From the NCBI GenBank assembly GCA_046349395.1, contig JAXMCK010000006.1, forward strand, positions 1 through 64,000: DNA of 64,000 nucleotides, read 5' to 3'. Position numbers and translations under genes: made by a program. Shown here piece by piece: positions 53,513 through 62,277 of this stretch; within the stretch, counting starts at the first letter, position 1, and every line of letters starts with the position of its first letter. This DNA is from JAXMCK01 sp046349395. Its GTDB lineage: Bacteria; Pseudomonadota; Alphaproteobacteria; Geminicoccales; Geminicoccaceae. A model generated the notes under the pieces. That model was not told the origin of the DNA. It did not search any database and saw only the letters and a program-made list of their open reading frames with translations.

Positions 53513-54713
53513 CGGCGGGCCTCCCTTCGCCGAGGCGATCGCCGCCTTCCGCCAGAAGGTGCCGCTGCCCACCAAGGCCTGGACGGATCTCTGGGAGGGT
53601 CAGCACGCCCGGGCCTTCGTCGTCGCCGGGGCCAACCGAGACGAGATCGTGGCCGACTTCCAGGACGCGATCGGCAAGGCTCTGGAGGAGGGCCGCACCA
53701 AGGCCGACTTCCAGAAGGACTTCGATGCGATCGTCGCCAAGCACGGCTGGAGCTACAAGGGCCAGCGGGGCTGGCGCTCGGAGACGATCTTCCGCACCAA
53801 CGTGCGCAGCGCCTACGCCGCCGGCCGCTACGAGCAGCAGCAGCGCCTGGCGAAGCGGCGGCCCTGGCTGCGATACGTGGCGACGCTCGACAATAGAACG
53901 AGACCGGAACACCGGGCCTGGCACGGCACTCTGCTGCGCTTCGACGACCCCTGGTGGCAGACGCACTACCCGCCGAACGGCTTCAACTGCCGCTGCACGA
54001 CCTTCCAGTACAGCGACAAAGGCCTGGAATCCCGCGGGCTGAAGCCGACGCCGGCCCCCAACGACGGCACCGAGACGGTACGCCTGGGCAAGGGCGAGGA
54101 CGCCCCGCGCGTCACCGTGCCGAAGGGCGTGGATCCGGGCTTCGCCTACCACCCGGGCGAGGCCGTCTGGGGCCGCTCGCCGACGCTCGTCGCCATGGAG
54201 CGGCACGGGCCGTGGACCGCGCTGCTGGGACCGGTGGCCCCCGAGGCTGCCCCCGAGCTGCCGCAGGCACTGCCGGCCAAGGCGAAGCTCGCCAAGCCCG
54301 TCGCCGCCGGCGACGAGGCCGCACTCCGCCAGTCGCTCCGGGACGCCCTGGGTGCGGACGAGACGATCCTGGCCGATCCCACCGGCACGCGCGTGGCGCT
54401 GGGCCAGGCGATCGTCGACCACATGCTGGAGGAGCCGGGGCGGCAGGATGGCCGCGAGGCCTACTTCCCGCTGTTGCCCGAGCTGGTCGAGCAGCCCGAC
54501 GAGATCTGGATCGGCTTCGCCCGGAGCGAGATCAGCGGCCGGGTCGCCCTGCGTCGGCGCTACGTCCGGCGATTCAGGGGCGGGCGACGGACGGTCGAGC
54601 TGGCCGCCGACCAGGACCGCGGCTGGTGGTCGGGCTTCTGGGCCGGCCCGCTCGACGAGCTGCGATCGGGCTTCCGCCTCTGGTGGCGGGGCATGTCGGG
54701 AGGTTCACCATGA
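53502..54713 (+). CDS. Head morphogenesis protein (Mu F-like) with C-terminal nuclease-like domain
   Basis: 403 aa from MATDGG. Residues 1-190 are the SPP1 gp7/Mu F domain, with ETIFRTNVRSAYAAGRYEQQQ and the signature YVATLDNRTRPEHRAWHG followed by HYPPNGFNCRCTTF. A Pro/Ala linker leads to a C-terminal domain (REAYFPLLPELVEQPDEIWIGF, ALRRRYVRRF, GWWSGFWAGP) that resembles the phage PBECR (Barnase-EndoU-ColicinE5-RelE-like) nuclease modules. It could be injected with DNA. Activity is inference. Confidence 0.88.
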   Translation: MATDGGPPFAEAIAAFRQKVPLPTKAWTDLWEGQHARAFVVAGANRDEIVADFQDAIGKALEEGRTKADFQKDFDAIVAKHGWSYKGQRGWRSETIFRTNVRSAYAAGRYEQQQRLAKRRPWLRYVATLDNRTRPEHRAWHGTLLRFDDPWWQTHYPPNGFNCRCTTFQYSDKGLESRGLKPTPAPNDGTETVRLGKGEDAPRVTVPKGVDPGFAYHPGEAVWGRSPTLVAMERHGPWTALLGPVAPEAAPELPQALPAKAKLAKPVAAGDEAALRQSLRDALGADETILADPTGTRVALGQAIVDHMLEEPGRQDGREAYFPLLPELVEQPDEIWIGFARSEISGRVALRRRYVRRFRGGRRTVELAADQDRGWWSGFWAGPLDELRSGFRLWWRGMSGGSP

Positions 54714-55075
54714 GCGACGACGGCCGGGTCAGAGACTTCGACTTCGTGTTCTCGGGCGAGGCGACCTCGACGGCGTTCAAGCTCGGCGGCTGGCGCTTCG
54801 GTGCCTACAAAGTCGTCGGCGCCTGGTCGCCAGCGTCCCTCGCCTTCGACCACTCCGACGACGACGGCGCGACCTGGGACAAGGTGTACGACAGCGGCCC
54901 GAGCACGCCCTTGCAGATCACGCAGAGCGTGCTCGACGTTCCGGCGAACGTCTCGCATCGCGTCGCCGACCTCCTGCTCGCCTGCTACGACCACATCCGG
55001 CTGAGGTCGGTCGACGGCAGCGGCAGCCCGGTGACCCAGACCTGCACTGTCCGCGTTCGCTGCTGGAAGAGCTGA
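54710..55075 (+). CDS. Hypothetical virion-associated protein
   Basis: 121 aa, ATG after GGGAGG and overlapping the F-like stop. All-beta composition (FDFVFSGEATSTAFKLGGWRFGAYKVVGAWSPASLAFDHSDDDGATWDKVYDSG), likely a small jelly-roll or neck/decoration protein. It begins an island between F and the protease gene that Mu itself does not have. No family recognised. Confidence 0.65.
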   Translation: MSDDGRVRDFDFVFSGEATSTAFKLGGWRFGAYKVVGAWSPASLAFDHSDDDGATWDKVYDSGPSTPLQITQSVLDVPANVSHRVADLLLACYDHIRLRSVDGSGSPVTQTCTVRVRCWKS

Positions 55076-55144
55076 TGGATATGCCCCGGGCGGAGCACCG
55101 TCACGCGGACGGCTCGTCCGTGAGACGATGAGAGGGGACCTCCG

Positions 55145-57166
55145 ATGAGCCGCATGTTGCCGATGAGCAGCCGGGAGATGTGGGCGGGGTCGTCCTTCCT
55201 CGCCAGTGGTGCCGGCGCGGTCCCGCGGCCGATCGCCGACATTCTCGGCGAGTTCGTCAATGTCAAATCCTATGGCGCGAAGGGCGACGGGGTTACCGAC
55301 GACGTGCCGGCGATTCGGCTTGCGGAGGCTGCTGTCGAGGTAAGCGGCGGCGTCCTCTTCTTTCCACGCGGGATCTATTGTCTGAAAACGTGGACGGATA
55401 TTGGCAACAATCTGCAGTACATGCTGGCCATCACCGGCTCCAACGTCATGTGGGATTTCGCCGACGGGGCGGAGCTCAAGATTGCGCCGATTGGAAACCC
55501 CGCTGGTCTCCGTCCCATCATCGTCTTCGGCCACGGAAAGGGCGGCAGGGATCTCGCCAACTATCAGAGCTACGAGACGCTGGACGCCACGGTCCACAGC
55601 CTGGCGCTGTCCAACACCTTCACCGCCGACGCGTCAACCGACATCATCGCCTTTGCCACCGACTTCGGCGTCAACGCGGCCGTTACGTTCAATACTACAG
55701 GGACGCTGCCGGCCCCGTTGGCAACGGGCACGACCTACTATCTTCTGCGGCAGAGCGCCACGACCGCCAAAGTAGCGCTTACCCAGGGCGGCAGCGCGAT
55801 CAATATCACCGACACGGGCAGCGGTGCGCACACGATCGTCGGACAAGTCGCCAAGGCCACGTGCGTTCTGCCAGCGCTGTCGAACGCCGGTGACGCGGCC
55901 AGCTATGCGGTCGGCGATATCATTTATCTGCGAACCGGCAGCACGCTCAATAATGCTGCCATCAGCCCTGACTGCGAGCTGAACAAGGTCGAAGCCATCA
56001 ATGGCGGAGTAATCACCCTCAAGTGGCCGACAACGAAGCCCTACGCGCAGGAATACTACCCGTCCGGCAGCTCCGGCATATCGTCGCGGACCGGCGGCGG
56101 CAACGCGGCGCCGTGCGGCATCGCCAACGTTAACGATCGAGTGATCGAGAACATTATCATCAGAGGGCTCAAGTACGAAGGGAGCAGCAGCGGCAATGGT
56201 GACTTGCAGGCGATATCACTGTGGAGCGTTCTGAACGCAAAATTGATCGGCTGCAATATCACTTACAACAAGAACGGTCTCGGGTCGCGCGACGCTCGCC
56301 ACGTCGACATCATCGACATCACTTGGGAGCACCTCGGAACGTTCATTTCTAACGCATCCTACTTCGTCGGTCCGTCGACTGGCTGCTCTGATTGGCGAAT
56401 CCTGAACTTCCGCACGAACTCGCCGACGGTCTCCTACCTGCACCTGCATGAGGGCGTGGCGAATATTGAGATCGGCGATTTCAGGATCAGGAACGGCGAC
56501 TCGGCTGGTCAGGTCACCGGAATGGTCGACATGACGACGAGAACCTACGACATCAATATGCACGACGGGTCCATCGACTTCGCCGGCACCGGCACCAATC
56601 CGATGATCAACATCGACGCCGCCTGCGGCGGAGGTGGCCGCATACGAAACATCAAGATCACGCGGCAGGCGTCGGCAGCCAATGATGTTCGTTGCGATGC
56701 CGGCGGCTGGGAGATCGAGAATGTCACCTGCAACGGGCAGCTCGCGCAGATTTCCCTGCGCGCCCTACAGGACCTCAATGGTGCGGCCGGGAGCAAAACC
56801 GACGTCTGGGCGCAAGTGGGCGCGCTCACAAGTGCGAAGCTGACGTGCAAGTTCGGCATTATCCCGACCTATGGTGGCTCCTGGCGCCTGCTGATCGACA
56901 AGCAGACCGGCTTCAACTCCGACGGCACGGATTACCTCAACGTCGGCTATGTCGGGGCCCTCAGCGCCTATGTGAGCAACCTCGATGTCTCAGGAACGGG
57001 CGCGGTGGAGATCGATCTATCGCATGCGAGCAAGGGCACGTCCCTCGGCCGGCAAGAAGGCGCGCCCCGCGAGCTCATTGCCACCGTCACGCCGGGCGGC
57101 TCGGCCCCTTCAACCGGAGCCCTGACGCTAACTATGTTTTCGACCGTCATGGCGCGGCCGACCTAA
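55145..57166 (+). CDS. Tail spike-like protein with pectate lyase fold
   Basis: 673 aa, ATG after AGGGGA. The start of the beta-helix is the pectate-lyase-3 motif VKSYGAKGDGVTDDVPAI, followed by repeated Asn/Ile-rich beta-helix rungs (RVIENIIIRGLKYEGSSS, IDIIDITWEHLG) and a C-terminal beta domain that may trimerise. It probably recognises or cleaves a surface polysaccharide. It is inserted among head genes, and its codons are clearly less GC-rich than those of flanking genes, so it is likely recently acquired. Confidence 0.85.
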   Translation: MSRMLPMSSREMWAGSSFLASGAGAVPRPIADILGEFVNVKSYGAKGDGVTDDVPAIRLAEAAVEVSGGVLFFPRGIYCLKTWTDIGNNLQYMLAITGSNVMWDFADGAELKIAPIGNPAGLRPIIVFGHGKGGRDLANYQSYETLDATVHSLALSNTFTADASTDIIAFATDFGVNAAVTFNTTGTLPAPLATGTTYYLLRQSATTAKVALTQGGSAINITDTGSGAHTIVGQVAKATCVLPALSNAGDAASYAVGDIIYLRTGSTLNNAAISPDCELNKVEAINGGVITLKWPTTKPYAQEYYPSGSSGISSRTGGGNAAPCGIANVNDRVIENIIIRGLKYEGSSSGNGDLQAISLWSVLNAKLIGCNITYNKNGLGSRDARHVDIIDITWEHLGTFISNASYFVGPSTGCSDWRILNFRTNSPTVSYLHLHEGVANIEIGDFRIRNGDSAGQVTGMVDMTTRTYDINMHDGSIDFAGTGTNPMINIDAACGGGGRIRNIKITRQASAANDVRCDAGGWEIENVTCNGQLAQISLRALQDLNGAAGSKTDVWAQVGALTSAKLTCKFGIIPTYGGSWRLLIDKQTGFNSDGTDYLNVGYVGALSAYVSNLDVSGTGAVEIDLSHASKGTSLGRQEGAPRELIATVTPGGSAPSTGALTLTMFSTVMARPT

Positions 57167-57177
57167 GGACATCGAGT

Positions 57178-57531
57178 ATGGAACTGTCACTCGCCGACCA
57201 ACTCTACAAGATCGAGCACGGACGCGCGGCCATCGCGCACTGGCGCTCCGCGCTCGACGCCATCGATTTTTCCGTGTCGCAGGCGGACTTGCCACGCGAC
57301 CTGGTGAGCATTACTCCCCCCGAGAAGAACGTTGACCGGATGTTTGACGAATGGGCGTCGGATCTCAGTGCCATCCTCGCCACCGATGTTCGTCAGATGC
57401 CGCAGGCCCAGGAGTTGGCCGCTGCCAGATCGCGCCAGGCGGCGGTCTCGGCGAGACTTCAGTGGCTCGCGACTATCGAAACTCTGCTGACCACCAAGGA
57501 AGCCGAGCTGATGGCCGCTATTTCAGAATAA
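57178..57531 (+). CDS. Small protein following the tail spike
   Basis: 117 aa, 11 bases after the spike gene. Helical (IEHGRAAIAHWRSALDAIDF, EWASDLSAILATDVRQMPQAQELAAARSRQAAVSARLQWL). Its place directly after a tail spike suggests a spike assembly chaperone or a capping protein. No family recognised. Confidence 0.6.
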   Translation: MELSLADQLYKIEHGRAAIAHWRSALDAIDFSVSQADLPRDLVSITPPEKNVDRMFDEWASDLSAILATDVRQMPQAQELAAARSRQAAVSARLQWLATIETLLTTKEAELMAAISE

Positions 57532-57580
57532 TCGCACTGCAGAGGCCTTTGTGCGCTGATGTGGTCGAGGCCGACCTGCG

Positions 57581-58192
57581 ATGAGGAAGCACGACTGGCA
57601 GATCCGAAGTTGGGGCCGGGTCGTCAAGTTGTTCAAGTACTATCTGTACGTCGCAGGCGCCGTCGCCACGATAAACACGGCAATCGACTTTCCAGCTCAT
57701 GCCGCGTCAGCAAGGACTTTGGCCCTGGCCGCCGGGGTTATTCTGTTCTCAGGTAGTGTAGCGCTTTGGAAGCATCTGGCGGCCCGCCGTGAACGTGCGT
57801 CCATGCAAATGACAGACATTCGAGAGACACTGGAACATTTAACCCGAGACCGCGATCGCATCAGGAAATCTATCGAAGTTCTGGACCAAGTGGTGCTCCC
57901 GATCCAGGAATCCCTCGTGCCGGAGATACGGGACGCAATGCCCATCGAGCAGCGCGTAATGGCGGCTCTGGATGATCGAATCGAGGATATCGCTCGCATG
58001 CTCGGGCTCGACCGCAAGGGGCTGTGCGAAGAGCTGAAACCGATTGAGCGACGCACTCATGTCGCCACGGAACCAGGCCGGGAACGAGAGATCAAGGTCC
58101 TGAGGCACAAGCTCGCCGAGGTCGATAGAATGCTCCACGCCAAGGAAGCTGAGCTAAGGACAAAGCTGGCACCGTCAAAGGTAACGTCTTGA
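57581..58192 (+). CDS. Membrane protein with coiled coil, possible moron
   Basis: 203 aa. Two hydrophobic segments (LFKYYLYVAGAVATINTAI and TLALAAGVILFSGSVALW) are followed by a long charged coiled coil (IRETLEHLTRDRDRIRKSIEVLDQ ... VLRHKLAEVDRMLHAKEAELRTKL). AT-richer than neighbours. Not related to virion genes I know; a lysogenic-conversion or superinfection-exclusion role is possible. It is the last gene of the inserted island. Confidence 0.6.
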   Translation: MRKHDWQIRSWGRVVKLFKYYLYVAGAVATINTAIDFPAHAASARTLALAAGVILFSGSVALWKHLAARRERASMQMTDIRETLEHLTRDRDRIRKSIEVLDQVVLPIQESLVPEIRDAMPIEQRVMAALDDRIEDIARMLGLDRKGLCEELKPIERRTHVATEPGREREIKVLRHKLAEVDRMLHAKEAELRTKLAPSKVTS

Positions 58193-58311
58193 CCCGCTTC
58201 GATTCCACCGCCGCCTGAAAATCCGCGTGTCGGTCGTGCCAAGATCAGGTCCCGGCGCCGCCCGCGTTCACCCCGCCGCCGCCGCCGCGTCCCATCGTAT
58301 TCCTCCCGCCT

Positions 58312-59403
58312 ATGCGCATCCCGCTTCTGCGTCCGGGCACCTTTCAGGCTCAGAACGGCCCCGTCACCCTGACGGCGGCCGACCTCGCGGCGATCGCCGC
58401 GGGCTATGACGCCGGCCGGCACGAGGCGCCGATCGTCGTCGGGCATCCCCGCACGGACGATCCCGCCTATGGCTGGGTGAAGTCGCTCCGGCTCGCCGAG
58501 GACGGCACGCTGGAGGCGGAGGCGGACGATGTAGATCAGGGTTTCGCCGATCTCGTCCGCGCCGGCCGTTACCGCAAGGTGAGTGCGGCCCTCTACCGCC
58601 CGGACGACGCCAACCACCCGCGACCCGGGGTGTGGGCGCTGCGGCACGTAGGGTTTCTGGGCGCACAGCCGCCCGCCGTGAAGGGCCTGCGGCCCGTGCA
58701 GCTCGGCGAGGCCGACGAGGCCACCATCATCGAGCTGTCCGAGTCCGACTGGGCCTACGCGATCCGCGCGGTCGCGACCTCGTTCGCCGCCCTGCGCGAC
58801 TTCCTGATCGACGACAAGGGGCTCGACATCGCCGACCGGGTGCTGCCCGCTTGGTCGATCGACACCCTGCGGGAGGCGGCGAGCCGGCCGGCCATGGAGC
58901 CGGACGCCACGCCTTCGTTCTCCGAGGAGCAAGGAATGGATCCCACGCTTGCCGAGCGCGAGCAGGCCCTCGCCGTCCGCGAGGCCGATCTCGCGTCACG
59001 CGCCCAGGCGCTCGACGCCCGCAGCGAGGAGCTGGCGAAGGCGGCCCGCGACATGCGCGCCCGCGGCCACCAGGCCACGGCGGAGGCGCTGCTCGCCGAC
59101 GGCCGCATTACCCCGGCCGAGCTGCCGACGGTGGTGACGCTGCTGGGCGTGCTGGACGGTGACGGCGTCGAGCTGGCCGAGGGCCAGGAGACGCCGGCTA
59201 CACAGCTCGCCAAGCTGCTGCGCGGCCTGCCGGCCAGGATCGACCTCGCCGAGCGTGTCCGTGGCGGCGACGCCCTGGACGCCGAGGATCCGCAGGCCGT
59301 CGCCCGCGCCGCCGAGGCATGGCGCGCCGAGCAGCAGAGTCTCGGCGTCATCGTCGGCTACGCCGAGGCGGTACGCCACGTCACCGGGAGCCGCGCGGCA
59401 TGA
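58312..59403 (+). CDS. Prohead protease with scaffold tail (Mu I-like)
   Basis: 363 aa. The N-terminal protease part has AAGYDAGRHEAPIVVGHPRTDDPAYGWVKSLRLAEDGTLEAEADD and later FADLVRAGRYRKVSAALY, as in the Mu I family. From about residue 205 the protein is an acidic coiled coil typical of scaffolds. An internal start at 58936 allows the scaffold to be made separately. It cleaves and then clears the scaffold during capsid maturation. Confidence 0.9.
   Translation: MRIPLLRPGTFQAQNGPVTLTAADLAAIAAGYDAGRHEAPIVVGHPRTDDPAYGWVKSLRLAEDGTLEAEADDVDQGFADLVRAGRYRKVSAALYRPDDANHPRPGVWALRHVGFLGAQPPAVKGLRPVQLGEADEATIIELSESDWAYAIRAVATSFAALRDFLIDDKGLDIADRVLPAWSIDTLREAASRPAMEPDATPSFSEEQGMDPTLAEREQALAVREADLASRAQALDARSEELAKAARDMRARGHQATAEALLADGRITPAELPTVVTLLGVLDGDGVELAEGQETPATQLAKLLRGLPARIDLAERVRGGDALDAEDPQAVARAAEAWRAEQQSLGVIVGYAEAVRHVTGSRAA
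58936..59403 (+). CDS. Nested scaffold protein (Mu Z-like internal start)
   Basis: 155 aa, same frame as the protease. The internal ATG (giving MDPTLAEREQALAVREADL) is preceded by GAGGAG at 58924-58929 with six bases spacing, exactly where the scaffold coiled coil begins. In Mu, gene Z is expressed from within I in this way. The assignment rests on that signal and position. Confidence 0.7.
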   Translation: MDPTLAEREQALAVREADLASRAQALDARSEELAKAARDMRARGHQATAEALLADGRITPAELPTVVTLLGVLDGDGVELAEGQETPATQLAKLLRGLPARIDLAERVRGGDALDAEDPQAVARAAEAWRAEQQSLGVIVGYAEAVRHVTGSRAA

Positions 59404-59777
59404 GCTACGCAACCGAACTCACCAAGTCGTTCGTCGCCGGCGGTGCGATCACCAAGCGCCGCATCGTCAAGCTCGGCTCGAACGACGGCGAGGTGCTGCA
59501 GGCCTCGGCCGCGACGGACCTTCTCGTCGGCGTATCGACCGAGGTCGACGCTGCGTCGGGTGCGCGCTGCGACGTGCATCTCGGCGGGATCGTCGAGGTG
59601 GAAGCCGGTGCGAGCATCACCCGCGGCACCAAGGTGACCGCGGATGCGAACGGCAAGGCCGTGGCCGCCGCACCGTCCGCCGGCACCAACAACGAGATCA
59701 TCGGCATCGCCATGGTGACCGCCGCGTCGGGCGACATCATCCCGGTGCTGCTGGCCCAGAGCACCAAGCAGGGTTAA
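59400..59777 (+). CDS. Capsid decoration / cement protein (DUF2190-like)
   Basis: 125 aa, overlapping the protease stop (ATGA). The pattern SFVAGGAITKRRIVKLGSNDGEVLQASAATDLLVGVSTEVDA ... ITRGTKVTADANGKAVAA is the beta-tulip cement fold of DUF2190. It stabilises the capsid and directly precedes the major capsid gene. Confidence 0.88.
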   Translation: MSYATELTKSFVAGGAITKRRIVKLGSNDGEVLQASAATDLLVGVSTEVDAASGARCDVHLGGIVEVEAGASITRGTKVTADANGKAVAAAPSAGTNNEIIGIAMVTAASGDIIPVLLAQSTKQG

Positions 59778-59783
59778 CCGCCG

Positions 59784-60710
59784 ATGCCCGCTCCCTTTCC
59801 CGTCACGCCGGAGCTGCAGGCGATCGCCATCGCCTACCGGAACCCGAGCTACATCGCGGACCGGGTGCTGCCCGACACGCCGGTGGGCCGGGAGGACTTC
59901 AAGTACTGGTCCTACCCGACGGCGGAGAGCTACGCGCTCCCCGACACGAAGGTGGGCCGCCGCTCGCGCCCTAACGAGGTGACGCTCAGCGCCACCGAGA
60001 CGACGGCCAGCACCGAGGACTTCGGGCTGGAGGATGCGATCCCGCAGAACGACATCGAGAACGGTCGTTCGATGGGCATCGACCCGGTCGGGGCCGCGGT
60101 CGAGCAGCTCAGCGACTACGTCCTGATCGACCGCGAGTACCAGGTCGCCAACCTCGTCTTCGCCGCGGCGAACTACCCGACCGGCAACAAGGCGACGCTG
60201 AGCGGCACCTCGCAGTGGTCCGACACGACGAGCGCTCCCGTCCGTGCGATCGCGCAGGCGATGGACGCCTGCCTGATGCGCCCGAACGTGATGGTGATCG
60301 GCCGCGAGGCCTGGACGCAGCTCGCCACGCACCCCGACATCATGAAGTCGGTCAACGCCAGTGCGGGCGACAAGGGCATCGCCCAGGCCGACGCCGTCGC
60401 CGGCATCTTCGGCCTCGAAGAGATCCTGATCGGCGAGGGCTGGCTCAACACCGCGAAGAAGGGCCAGACGGCCTCGCTGTCGCGGATCTGGGGCAAGCAC
60501 TGCGCGCTCATCTATCGCAACCGGCTCGCCAACACCCGGGGCGGGCTGACCTTCGGCTTCACCGCGAAGTGGGGCCAGCGGGTCGCCGGCCAGCGTGAGG
60601 ACCCGGACGTCGGCCTGCGCGGCGGCATCCGCGTGCGCGTCGGCGAGAGCCGCAAGCCGCTGATCGTCGCGTCGAGCGCCGGCTACCTCTTCACCAACGC
60701 CGTCGCCTGA
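59784..60710 (+). CDS. Major capsid protein
   Basis: 308 aa, six bases after the decoration gene. HK97-fold features: N-terminal arm (PVTPELQAIAIAYRNPSYIADRVLPDTPVG), E-loop-like region, APVRAIAQAMDACLMRPNVMVIGREAWTQLATHPDI spine and the A-domain end RLANTRGGLTFGFTAKWGQRVAG. Widely shared by Mu-like phages of alphaproteobacteria. It is made in large amounts; the upstream spacing is compact without an obvious separate promoter. Confidence 0.92.
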   Translation: MPAPFPVTPELQAIAIAYRNPSYIADRVLPDTPVGREDFKYWSYPTAESYALPDTKVGRRSRPNEVTLSATETTASTEDFGLEDAIPQNDIENGRSMGIDPVGAAVEQLSDYVLIDREYQVANLVFAAANYPTGNKATLSGTSQWSDTTSAPVRAIAQAMDACLMRPNVMVIGREAWTQLATHPDIMKSVNASAGDKGIAQADAVAGIFGLEEILIGEGWLNTAKKGQTASLSRIWGKHCALIYRNRLANTRGGLTFGFTAKWGQRVAGQREDPDVGLRGGIRVRVGESRKPLIVASSAGYLFTNAVA

Positions 60711-60730
60711 GCGCGGCGCGGAGCCCTGAT

Positions 60731-60922
60731 ATGGCGCGTTATCTGGTGGCTTGGGATCTGCATCACGACGGCGTCGTCTATCCCCCTGGCTCGGTGGTGG
60801 ACCTGGACGACGAGGCCGCGGCACGCCTGCCGCAGGACCAGCTGGCGACGTCCCCCGATCCGGTGGACCCGCCGCCTGCCGAGGAAGCCAAGGGCAAGAA
60901 GCCCAAGGCGACGACGGAATAA
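60731..60922 (+). CDS. Small phage protein after the capsid gene (gp35-like position)
   Basis: 63 aa. YLVAWDLHHDGVVYPPGSVVDLDDEAAARL followed by a Pro/Lys-rich tail. This SH3-like start, with the tail of low complexity, is often seen after capsid genes in Mu-like phages. Function unknown. Confidence 0.68.
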   Translation: MARYLVAWDLHHDGVVYPPGSVVDLDDEAAARLPQDQLATSPDPVDPPPAEEAKGKKPKATTE

Positions 60923-60963
60923 CCCCCGGGGAAGCGACCTCGCATCGCCAACGGAAGTAGGAC

Positions 60964-60987
60964 GGGCCGGCCGCGAGGGGCTGGCCC
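60964..60987 (+). terminator. Hairpin after the capsid genes
   Basis: GGGCCGGCC and GGCTGGCCC pair with one G-U around a 6-base loop, 42 bases past the stop of the 63-aa gene. It lies in the only clear gap (about 120 bases) of this part of the operon and may reduce transcription into the lipase/lysis genes. Confidence 0.45.
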
Positions 60988-61041
60988 GCTCCATCTCAGG
61001 GGCCGTGAAACGCCGCTGAAGACGCGCTCGGAAGGCGCTCG

Positions 61042-61680
61042 ATGCTGACGCAGAGCTACACCGTCCGCCGCACCTCCCTCCTGCTGCTGCGGGCGGCCTA
61101 TCTGTGCGGCGGCGGCGACTGGGACGAGAAGCGCGCCCAGCGCGAGACGGCGGTCCGGGATCTCGGCGGCCGCGTCCTCCAGGAGCTGCACATCGACGGG
61201 ATCCAGGCCTGCCTCGTCGAGGTCCGCGGCCTTGTGGCACTGGTGCTGCCGGGCTCGAACGAGCGGGCGGACTGGAAGGTCAACTTCACGGCCCTGCCGT
61301 TCCCGTTCAACGGCCGCCTCTACCATCATGGCTGGTTGCGCTCGGCCGTCGACCTGATCGACCAGCTGCCCGGCACGATCCACCTGGTCACGGGCCACTC
61401 CTACGGTGCCGCGGTGGCGCAGCTCGTCGGCGCCTTCCTCTGCAAGCCGACGCTCGCCTGGGCGTCGCCGAAGCCGCTGTGGAAGAGCCCCGAGCCCTAC
61501 GGCCGCCGCTTCGTCCAGAACGTCCTCGCCGCCGACGACGGCATCCGCCACGTGCCGTCGTCCCTGCTCGGCTACCGCTGGATCGGCAATGTGGAGTGGC
61601 TGCACCCGGGCCGCGTGCGCCCGGGCGAGGCACATCGCATCGCCCACTATCTGGAGTTCTTCCCGGAGGGGGAGCCATGA
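61042..61680 (+). CDS. Lipase-like alpha/beta hydrolase
   Basis: 212 aa. The nucleophile elbow TGHSYGAAVAQLVG gives Ser120 in GHSYG, and LVALVLPGSNERADW is the oxyanion strand typical of class 3 lipases. The acid is probably an Asp in the C-terminal half, and the His that of AHRIAHYLEFF. There is no signal peptide. Its stop overlaps the following lipoprotein gene (ATGA). It could loosen membranes during lysis or entry; rare at this place in Mu phages. Confidence 0.78.
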   Translation: MLTQSYTVRRTSLLLLRAAYLCGGGDWDEKRAQRETAVRDLGGRVLQELHIDGIQACLVEVRGLVALVLPGSNERADWKVNFTALPFPFNGRLYHHGWLRSAVDLIDQLPGTIHLVTGHSYGAAVAQLVGAFLCKPTLAWASPKPLWKSPEPYGRRFVQNVLAADDGIRHVPSSLLGYRWIGNVEWLHPGRVRPGEAHRIAHYLEFFPEGEP

Positions 61681-62138
61681 AGCCCGTCATCGCCCTGCTG
61701 CTCTGCGCCCTGCTCGGCGCCTGCTCCGGCATGCTCGCCGGGACGAAGTCGAACCCGACCGGCACCACCTTCGCGTCGATCGAGAAGGCCGGCGAGGTCG
61801 AGGGTGTCAGCGTCGCCGACGGCAAGGACCGCCAGAGCTTCGACACCGGCTCCAGGACGAAGGAGTCGGTCGGCTGCGAGCCCGGCGTCGATCCACGGCT
61901 GTGCCGCCGGGTCGAGAAGGAGTTCTGGCTGAAGACGGCGGACAGCAACGGCAGCAACGCGCAGGCCGCCGCCCTGGAGACGCAGGCGCGCTCGAACCAC
62001 GAGCTGACCTGCGCGCTCAGGGGGACGATGGGCGTGCTGGTGCCGCTGGCGGCCGCCGGCGCCAAGGTGGCGGGCCTGCCCGTGCCGCCGCTGCCGGCCC
62101 CTTCGACGGCCTCTGAAGCCCCCTCGAACGGCTGCTGA
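61677..62138 (+). CDS. Phage lipoprotein
   Basis: 153 aa. The signal peptide ends in the lipobox LGAC (VIALLLCALLGACSG). The mature part has several Cys and a coiled region (QAAALETQARSNHELTCALRG) and ends with a Pro/Ala tail. It could be an outer-membrane spanin partner or a cell-surface exclusion protein. It is coupled to the lipase gene and upstream of the endolysin. Confidence 0.72.
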   Translation: MKPVIALLLCALLGACSGMLAGTKSNPTGTTFASIEKAGEVEGVSVADGKDRQSFDTGSRTKESVGCEPGVDPRLCRRVEKEFWLKTADSNGSNAQAAALETQARSNHELTCALRGTMGVLVPLAAAGAKVAGLPVPPLPAPSTASEAPSNGC

Positions 62139-62277
62139 GGGTCGACCCCGCCAGAGGCCCGTGGAGGCGCAAATCGCCCTCCGGCCCGGAGCGAAGTAGC
62201 GCCGATCCTTTGAAGTCTGTTTTGAAGCATCCTAGCCGCCCTGGCGGGGCTGTTTCGAGCGATGGGAGATGGTCTCG

